In this document: positions 40,642 to 49,900 of the stretch, one piece after another
Layout of the letters: each line of letters opens with the position of its first letter
Numbering within the stretch: the stretch's first letter is position 1
Assembly: GCF_030209435.1 (NCBI RefSeq)
Contig: NZ_JARVRX010000003.1
Coordinates: 1 to 64,000, forward strand
Reading direction: 5' to 3'
Origin: Mycolicibacterium sp. lyk4-40-TYG-92
Lineage (GTDB): Bacteria; Actinomycetota; Actinomycetes; Mycobacteriales; Mycobacteriaceae
DNA length: 64,000 nt
Made by a program: the position numbers and the translations under genes
The notes under the pieces: generated by a model
What the model was told of the DNA's origin: nothing
Seen by the model: only the letters and a program-made list of their open reading frames with translations
Databases searched by the model: none

Positions 40642-40998
40642 TTACTTTCCTCCCAGGTCTGGGCACACCGAGGCCCGGCAACACTGTTGGCGTCATCAAC
40701 ATACCCCGGCAACCTTTGGCGGTGCCGTTACGCCTGGTGGCGCGGTCCCCGATGACCAGCCACCACCGCCGCACTTAATCCTCGTGCTTCAGCAACCTAC
40801 ATGTAATACTGGCCCGCAGAAGATGAGCTGGCCGTGGCCGTTCGGAAGATCAACTGGCCATTCGTAAATGAGTCGGCCGTCAAGTAGATCTGCCGACCAA
40901 TCGTCTAGGCCGGCCGTTGGCAACATAAATTCTGGCGCTGAACACGGTCTCTGCGTGGGACCGGACGTCACCGGCAAACGCGGGAGGACAGCTTTTTC
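40642..40998. other. Divergent promoter region between papA3 and pks
   Basis: About 357 bases with no gene. It holds the ribosome binding sites of both flanking genes (GGGAGG for papA3; GGGAGGA at 40982 for pks) and a series of degenerate repeats at 40821-40906. It presumably carries the control signals for the whole TPP locus. Confidence 0.65.
40821..40906. repeat. Degenerate ~20-base repeats upstream of pks
   Basis: Four related segments follow each other, with AGATGAGCTGGCC at 40821, AGATCAACTGGCC at 40847, ATGAGTCGGCC at about 40868 and AGATCTGCCGACC at 40886. Each is followed by a TTCG, TCAAG or ATCG element. They could be a multi-site regulator target. Confidence 0.4.
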
Positions 40999-43900
40999 AT
41001 GGCAACGATCGAAGGTCCGGAAACTTCCAGGTTCGCGATCGTCGGGTACGCCGCGCGCTTCCCCGGAGCCACCGACGCCGAATCCTTCTGGGAGATGCTG
41101 CGCGAAGGCCGGGACGCCGTATCCGAGGTGCCACAAGACCGGTGGGACGTCGACGAGTTCTTCGACGCCGACCCGGACGCCCGCGGCAAGATCATCACCC
41201 GCCGCGCCGGCTTCCTCGATGACGCCGTCGGCTTCGACGCCCCGTTCTTCGGAGTCTCCACCCGCGAAGCCAAGATGATGGACCCCCAGCAGCGGCTGCT
41301 GCTGGAGATGGCATGGCGCGCCGTGGAGCATTCGGGCACCGCGCCGTCCGCGCTCGCCAACACGCAGACCGGTGTGTTCATCGGCCTGGCGACCCACGAC
41401 TACCTGGGCATGGCCTCGGGTGAGTTGACCTACCCGGAGATCGAGGCCTACATGGCCATCGGTACCTCGGGCGCCGCGGCGGCGGGCCGCATCAGCTACC
41501 GACTGGGACTGCAGGGGCCGGCCGTCACCGTCGACACCGCGTGCAGCTCGTCGCTGGTGGCCATCCACCAGGCGTGCCAGGCCCTGCAGCTCGGCGAGTG
41601 CGATCTGGCGCTGGCCGGTGGCGCGAACGTCATCCTGAGCCCGGCGACCATGATCACCTTCTCGCAGTCGCGCATGCTGGCCCCGGACGGCAAGTGCAAG
41701 ACGTTCGACGCCGCCGCCGACGGCTACGTGCGCGGTGAGGGCTGCGGCGTCGTCGTCGTGAAGCGGCTCGAGGACGCGGTGCGCGACGGCGACCGGATCC
41801 GGGCCGTCATCCGCGGCAGCGCCATCAACCAGGACGGCGCCTCCGGCGGCCTGACGGTCCCCAATGGTGTTGCACAGCAACGGGTTATCGCCGAGGCGCT
41901 GGAGCGCGCGGGCCTGACACCGGGCGACGTCGGCTATCTCGAAGCGCACGGCACCGGCACGTCGCTGGGTGACCCGATCGAGGTCCAGGCCGCCGCCGCG
42001 GCGTACGGCACCGGGCGCGACGCCGACGACCCGCTGCTGATCGGCTCGGTCAAGACGAACATCGGACACCTGGAGGCTGCCGCGGGCGTCGCCGGGATCA
42101 TCAAGGTCATCCTGTCGCTCGAACATCAGGAACTGCCGAAGCACCTGCACTTCAAGAACCCGTCGCCGCACATCCCGTGGGACCGCATCCCGGTGAAGGT
42201 TGTCGACGAGGCCACCACCTGGGAACGCGGCGACCGGCCGCGCGTCGCGGGCATCAGCTCGTTCGGCTTCTCGGGCACCAATGCCCATGTGCTGCTTGAG
42301 GAAGCGCCCTTGCCGGCAGTTGAGGCCGAGACGCCGGCCGAGGAGCCCGACGACCGGCGCTTCATGGTGCTGCCACTGTCGGCGCGGACCCCGGCGGCGC
42401 TGCTGCAGTCCGCCGAGGACTACCGCAGCTGGCTGGCCGCACACCCCGAGGCCACCCTCTCGGACGTCTGCATCACCGCGGGTGCCGGCCGCGCCCACTT
42501 CGAACACCGTGCCGCGCTCGTGGTGAATTCCCTTGACTCCGCGCGGGAATTGCTCGGCGCACTGGCCGACGACCGCCCGGCGCCCGGCCTGGTGCGCGGG
42601 ACCTCCGCGGACAAGCCGAAGACCGCCTGGCTGTTCCCGGGTCAGGGCAGCCAGTTCGCGGGCATGGCCAAGGAGCTGTTCGAGACCGAGCCGGTGTTCG
42701 CCGAGACCGTGCGGCAGTGTGCCGCCGCGGTTGCCGATGTTTGCCAGGGCGAGCGAAGCGACGGGAAATATTCCGAAAAGCCTTTCCTTGAAGTGATCTT
42801 CGAAGGTCCGGATGACACGCTGCGGCTCACCAGCTACGCCCAGCCGGCGATCTTCGCCGTGGAGATGGGGCTGGCCAGGCTGTGGCAGTCGTGGGGCTTC
42901 GAGCCCGACGTGGTGCTCGGCCACAGCGTGGGCCAGTACACCGCGGCATGCGTCGCGGGCGTGTTCAGCCTGGAAGACGGCATGCGACTGCTCGCCGAGC
43001 GCGGGCGCCTCTTCGGGAACCTGCCGGCGGGCGGCCGGATGGCGGCGATCTTCGCCGCGCCTGAGCGCGTCGAGCGGCTGACCGATGAATACCCCAGCCT
43101 GTCGGTTGCCGCGTACAACGGCGCCAACACCGTGCTCTCCGGTCCCGGCGCCGACCTGGAACGTGCCGTCGCGGGACTGACCGGCGACGGTGTCCGCTGC
43201 GACTGGCTGGAGACCAGCCACGCCTTCCACTCGGCTCTGCTGGACCCGGCGCTCGACGAATTCGAGTCCTACGCAAACCAGTTCACGTTCAACGCGCCGC
43301 AGCGAATCCTGGTGTGCAACCGGACCGGTGACACCCTGGGGCGTACCGCGAAGCTCGACGGCCAGTACTGGCGCCGGCACGCGCGTCAGCCCGTGGAGTT
43401 CGCCAAGGGCGTGGAGACCCTCGCCAAGCTCGGTTGCGCGGTGCTGCTCGAAGTCGGCCCCCAGCCCATCCTGACCGCCGCGGCCCTGCGCGCCTGGCCC
43501 GATCCGGCGACCGCGCCGCGGGCCATTGCCTCGTTGCGCCGCAAGGGCGCTGACCACCGGCAGCTCACCGAGGCACTGGCCACCACGTACACCGTAGGTC
43601 ACCTGCCGGACTTCGCCGCCGTCCGGCCGGGCTCGGCACACAATGTCGATCTGCCGACCTACCCGTTCCAGCGCAAGGCGTACTGGTTCCGCGACGAGCG
43701 CGTCACGCCGACTGCGACGGCGCACATGGGCGGCGGGGCGACCACCGAGGCTGTCCGCCTGCTCGAAGACGGCCGCATCGACGAGCTCGCCACCCTGCTG
43801 GGCGGCACCGACGAATCGGCCACCGCGGTACTGAACAAGCTTGCGGCACAACACAACCGGCAGCGCACCGCGCAGTCCGTCTCGGACGCCCGGTACGAGA

Positions 43901-46900
43901 TCCGCTGGGACAAGATCGCGGCCGGGGCGCCCGTGGAGATCGGCGAGGGTTCGGCGTGGGTCCTCATCGGTGACGCGGTACCCGACCCACTGACCGAGGC
44001 CCTGACCCGCCTCGGCCACCGGCACCGTGTCCTTGGGCTGCCCGCGTCCGACGCAGACGAGCAGCAGCTGGAAGCGGATCTGCGCACGGCCGTCGAGGAG
44101 GAGCCGGCGCTGCGCATCCTGCACGTCGCCGGACTCGACGCCGACCGGGCTTCCATGCAGGCCTTGCTGCGGATACAGCACCGCGTCCTCACCGGCACGC
44201 AGCGCCTGTTCCGCGCGGCGGCCGCCGCTGAGTTGCGGGCACCCATCTGGGTGATAACCCGTGGTGCACAACGCGTTATCGACACCGACACTGTCGCGCC
44301 GGAGCAGACGGGCCTGTGGGGCTTCGGCCGTTCGGCCGCGCTGGAATACCCGCAGGTGTGGGGCGGCCTGGCCGATCTGGCCTCCGATACCGCACAAGCC
44401 GGCACCGACGAATGGTCGCGCTTGCTCACCCAGGTGATCGCCGCCCCACGCGGCGAGGACCAGATCGCGCTGCGCGCCGAGGGCGTGCACGTGCCGCGGC
44501 TGGTCCGTCGTACCGGGCAGCCGAATCCGACACAACTGGAATTGCGCGCTGACGCAACGTATCTGGTGACCGGCGGCCTGGGCTCGCTCGGCCTGGAGAT
44601 CGCGGGCCACCTGGCCGCGCACGGTGCCCGGAACCTGGTGCTGACCAGCCGGCGCGCGCCGAGTGAGGCCGTGCAGCAGCGCATCGACGCGCTGCGCGAG
44701 CAGCACGGCTGCCAGACCCGCGTCGTCACCGCCGATGTCGCCAATCCTCATGACGTCGCCCGCCTGATGTCCACCCTTCGTGCCGAGCTGCCGCCGCTGG
44801 CCGGTGTCGTGCATGCCGCCGGCGAGAACAGCACGACGCCGCTGGCCACGCTGGAAGACGCCGAGCTGGAGCGTGTCTTCTCGGGAAAGGTCTGGGGTGC
44901 CTGGTACCTGAGCGAAGCGGTTGCCGACCTGAAGCTCGACTTCTTCCTGTCCACCTCGTCGATCTCCGCGGTGTGGGGCAGCTACGGCCAGACCGCCTAC
45001 AGCGCCGCCAACGCCTTCCTCGACGGCCTGACGTGGCGCCTGCGTGAGCAGGGCGTGGCCGGTATGAGCGTCAACTTCGGACCGTGGTCTGCGGGTATGG
45101 CCGATCCCGATGCGCGTGCCCAGCTGGAGCGCCGCGGCGTCCGTACCCTGTCCCCTGCCGATGCCCTGACCGGTATGGCCGATGTCATGGTGTCCGGCGG
45201 CGACCCCGCGGAAGCCGTTGTGGCGCGCATGGATTGGGCCAAGTTCCTGCCCATCTACTCGCAGGCCGGGTCCCGGGCCCTGCTGGCGGAGGTCGCCCGC
45301 GAGGTGCCCGAATCCGCCGGCGCCTCGGGTGCCGTCGGCACGTCCGGGAACACGCGCCTGGTCGAACAGCTCATCGCCGCACCCGTGCAGCAGCGCAAGA
45401 AGCTGGTCCTGGAGTATCTGCGGGACGCCGTCGCCGAGGTGACGCGCATCGAGGCCTCCGAGATCCGCGAGGAGACCGGGTTCTTCGACCTTGGCATGGA
45501 CTCACTGATGGCCGTCGAACTGCGTCGTCGCCTGGAACAGGGTGTCGGCAAAGAACTTCCGGCGACCCTCGCGATGGACCACCCGCGGCTCACCGATGTC
45601 GCCGACTACCTGCTCAGCGACATCCTCAACCTCAGCGAGAAGGCGGGCGCGAAGGCCGTCACCGAGGTCAAGTCGCTCGCCGCTGCCGACGAGCCCATCG
45701 CCATCGTCTCGGTGGCATGCCGTTTCCCCGGCTCGCCTGATCCGGATGCGTTCTGGCAGGTGCTGTCTCAAGGTGTCGACGCGATCAGCGAGATCCCCGA
45801 GGACCGTTTCGACGTCGACGAGTTCTACGACCCCGACGCCATGACGCCGGGCAAGATCTACACCCGCTCCGGCGGTTACCTCGACAGCGTCGACACGTTC
45901 GATCCGGAGTTCTTCGGCATCTCGCCACGCGAGGCCGTGTGGATCGACCCGCAGCAGCGCCTGATGCTCGAAATCGCCTGGGAGGGCCTGGAACGCGCTG
46001 GGTACGCCCCGGCCGGGTTGCGCGGCAGCCGAACCGGCGTGTTCGTCGGTGTCGGCGCCAACGAGTACTCGCATCTGCTCTCGGGCGGCTCCGTCGAGAA
46101 TCTCGAACCGCACTTCATCACCGGTAACGCGCTCAACGCCATCGCAGGTCGCGTGTCGTTCACACTCGGCCTGGAAGGGCCGGCCATGGCGGTCGACACC
46201 GCCTGCAGCTCCTCGCTGGTCGCGGTCCACCAGGCCGTGCAGGCCCTGCACGCCGGCGACTGCGACATGGCGCTGGCCGGCGGCGTCAACGTCCTGCTGA
46301 GCCCGGCGTCCATCGTCGCGGCGTCCCGCGCCCGGATGCTGGCGCCCGACGGCCGCTGCAAGACGTTCGACGCCGCCGCCGACGGCTACGTCCGCGGTGA
46401 AGGCTGCGGCGTCCTCGTCCTCAAGCGGCTCAGTGACGCCCAGCGCGACGGCGACCGCATCGCCGCCGTCATCCGCAGCACCGCGGTCAACCAGGACGGC
46501 GCGTCCAGCGGCCTCACCGTCCCCAATGGTGGTGCGCAGCAACGCCTCATCAACACGGCGCTGGCCCGCGCCGGCCTCAGCGGCGGCGACGTCGACTACC
46601 TCGAAGCGCACGGCACGGGCACCCCGCTCGGCGACCCGATCGAGGTCCAGGCCGCGGCGGCCGCCTACGGCGCGGGCCGCGACCCGCAGCGGCCGCTGCT
46701 CATGGGCACCGCGAAAACCAACATCGGGCACCTCGAGTCGGCGGCCGGTGTCGCCGGTCTGGTGAAGGTCGTGTTGTCGCTCGAGCACGAAATGCTCCCG
46801 CAGACGCTGCATTTCAACAAGCCGTCGCCGCACATCCCGTGGGACTCGCTGCCCGTCCAGGTGGTGGACAAGCCCACGCCGTGGCACACCGACGGCCGTC

Positions 46901-49900
46901 CGCGCCGCGCCGGCGTCAGCTCCTTCGGCTTCACCGGCACCAACGCGCACGTGCTGTTGGAAGAGGCGCCGGCCGTGGTGTCTGACGACGACGTCGCCGA
47001 TGACGCGACACCCGAAACCGCTGTGGCGGAACCGATCAGCGTGCTACCGCTGTCGGCCCGCTCGGCCCAGGGCCTGACAGCGCTCGCGCAGCGCTACCGC
47101 GACTGGCTCGAAGCGCACCCCGACGCCTCGATCGCCGACGTCTGCTTCACCGCCGGTTCGGGACGTTCGCACTTCGAGCACCGCGCCGCGGTGGTCGCGA
47201 ACACCGTTCACGACGCGAAGAACCTGCTGGAAGACCTCGTCGCGAACAAACTGCGGCCGGGCGTGCTCAAGGGCGAGTGCGCCGACCCGCCGACCACCGC
47301 GTGGTTCTTCCCCGGCCAGGGCAGCCAGTACCCGGGCATGGCGCGCGAATTGTTCGACACCGAGCCGGTTTTCGCCGACGTGGTGCGCCGGTGCGCGCAG
47401 GCGGTGGATCCGATCCTGCCGCGCCCGCTGCTGGAGGTCATGTTCGGCAACGATCGTGAAGCGGCAGAGACGCTGCGCAACACCGCGTTCGCGCAGCCCG
47501 CGATCTTCGCCGTCGAGATGGGCCTGGCCCGGTTGTGGCAGTCGTGGGGCATCGCGCCTGACGCGGTGCTGGGCCACAGCGTCGGTCAGTACGCGGCGGC
47601 CTGCGTGGCCGGGGTGTTCAGCCTGGAGGACGGTGCCCGGCTGATCGCCGAGCGCGGCCGGTTGTTCGCCAGCCTGCCTGCCGGTGGTCGCATGGTGGCG
47701 GTGTTCGCCGATCCCGAATACGTGGAGCGCGCCGCTGAGGCGTTCCCGCGGGTGTCGGTCGGTGCGTACAACGGCCGCAACACCGTGTTGTCGGGTCCGG
47801 GTGAGGATCTGGAGCAGATCGTCGCCGCGTGCAGCGAGGACGCCACGCGCTGCACCTGGCTCGAGACCAGCCACGCCTTCCATTCCGAGCTGCTGGACCC
47901 GGTGCTCGACGAATTCGAGTCCTTCGCAACGCAGTTCCAGTTCGCGACACCCACGCTGCCGCTGATCTGCAACCGCACGGGCGCGGTCCTAACCGCCGAG
48001 ACGCCGCTCAACGCGCAGTACTGGCGGCGGCATTCGCGTCAGCCCGTGCAGTTCACCGAGAGCGTCAAGACCGTCGCGGCGCTGGGTTGCTCGGTGCTGA
48101 TGGAGATCGGCCCGCAGCCGATCCTCACCGCGGCCGCGCTGCAGTGCTGGCCCGAGGGCGCCGAGACCCCGCGGGCCATCGTGTCCCTGCGCAAGGGCGC
48201 CAACGCGCAGCGGCAGATCACCGAAGCGCTTGCCACGACGTACATCTGCGGGCACCGGCCGGACTTCGCGGTCAAGAACCGCGGACACCGCGTCGAGCTC
48301 CCCACATATCCGTTCCAGCGGCGCCGCTTCTGGCCCAAGACCGCGAATGTCGTGGGCATGAGCTCCGGCGGATCGGCGGCCACGTCCGGAATCCTTGGCA
48401 GTGCCAAGGATCTGGCCACCGGCGACACGATCTACAGCAATGTGCTGTCGGTCAAGACGCAGCCGTGGCTGTCGCACCACGTCATCTACGGCACCGTCGT
48501 GGTGCCGGGTGCGACGTACGCGGCGATGGCACTGGCCTCGGTCGGAGCGCCGGCTCGGGTGAAGGAAGTCTTCTTCTACGAGCCGATCATCCTGCCCGAC
48601 AAGGCCTCTCGCGAGACGCAGCTGACCATCCGGACCCTGGAGGGCGGCGAGGGCTGGAAGTTCCAGGTGCACAGCCGGCCGAACGGGGTCCGGGAAGCCG
48701 AGTGGTCGCTCAACGCCGACGGCACACTGCTGGCCGGCGCCTCTGACGAAGACGCGGCAGACAACGTCGCGGGTTCCATGGAGGACGTCGTCGAGCGCAT
48801 GGAGCGGCTGCGTCCGCAGCAGCTGTTCGAGACCTTCAACGACATGGAGCTGGCCTGGGGCCCAACGTGGTCCACGTCGCTCAAGTCGCTGTGGGTCCGT
48901 GATGGCATGGCGATCGGTGATGTGTCCGTCGGCGACGAACTGGCCGAGCATCTCAGCAGCGAGCCCATCCACCCCGTCCTGCTGGACCTCTGCACCGGTG
49001 TGGCCTTCCCGGCGTTCCCGGCGCTGCTGGCCGCCGAACACGGCATGCACGACCTGTTCCTGCCGCTGCGATACGGCCAGGTCGAGCTGCGCGAGAAGAT
49101 GCCGCGGCGCTTCTACGCCCGGGCGCGCTGGCACACCAGTGAGCTGACCAACGAGACCCAGGTCTTCGATATCGACTTCCTCGATCGCGACGGCAAGCGG
49201 CTCGGCGGCATCACCGAGTTCACCGTGAAGCGGGCGCCGCGTGAGGCACTGCTGCGGGGGCTCGGCGGCGACACCACCCGTCTGCTGTACACGCTGGGCT
49301 GGCAGGAGGGTGCGGCACCGGCCGCCGGGGACGAGGCCGAAGCCAAGACCACAGGTACCTGGCTGGTCGCCGGCTTCGACGAGTTGGCCGCCGGTCTCCC
49401 CGGTGCCGTCAAGCTCGACCAGACGCTGGACGCCGCCGCCTGGCAGCAGGCGATCACGACGGCCGCCGAGGCCGGCGCCCCCGTCACCGGAATCGTCTGG
49501 CGTGCTTCGGGCTACGAGGACGCCGACGTCGCGGCCCGCCTCGAGACCGAGGTCGGCACCGTGCTGGCGGGCATGCAGACCGCACTCGCCGAGGAGAAGC
49601 TGAACCTCACCGGCGGCATCTGGATCGTCACCGAGCGCGCCGTGGCCACCGAGCCCGGCGAGCCCGTCGACCCCGTGCAGGCCGCACTGTGGGGCCTGGG
49701 GCGCACCGTCATCAACGAGCAGCCGACGCTGCGGCTCAAGCTCGTCGACCTCGACGGCGCCGACGACAACGCCACCAACTGGCTGACCGGCATTCTGGGC
49801 ACCCCGGTGGCCGAGTCGGAATTCGCGCTGAGGCAAGGCAAGTTCCTCGTGCCACGGCTGATGCACTGGGCGCGCAGCGGCCACTTGCCGATGCCGCGTT

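Noticed and set aside
40789..44814. 1,341-codon minus-strand frame opposite the pks start
   Set aside because: Shadow of the polyketide synthase; no domains recognisable.
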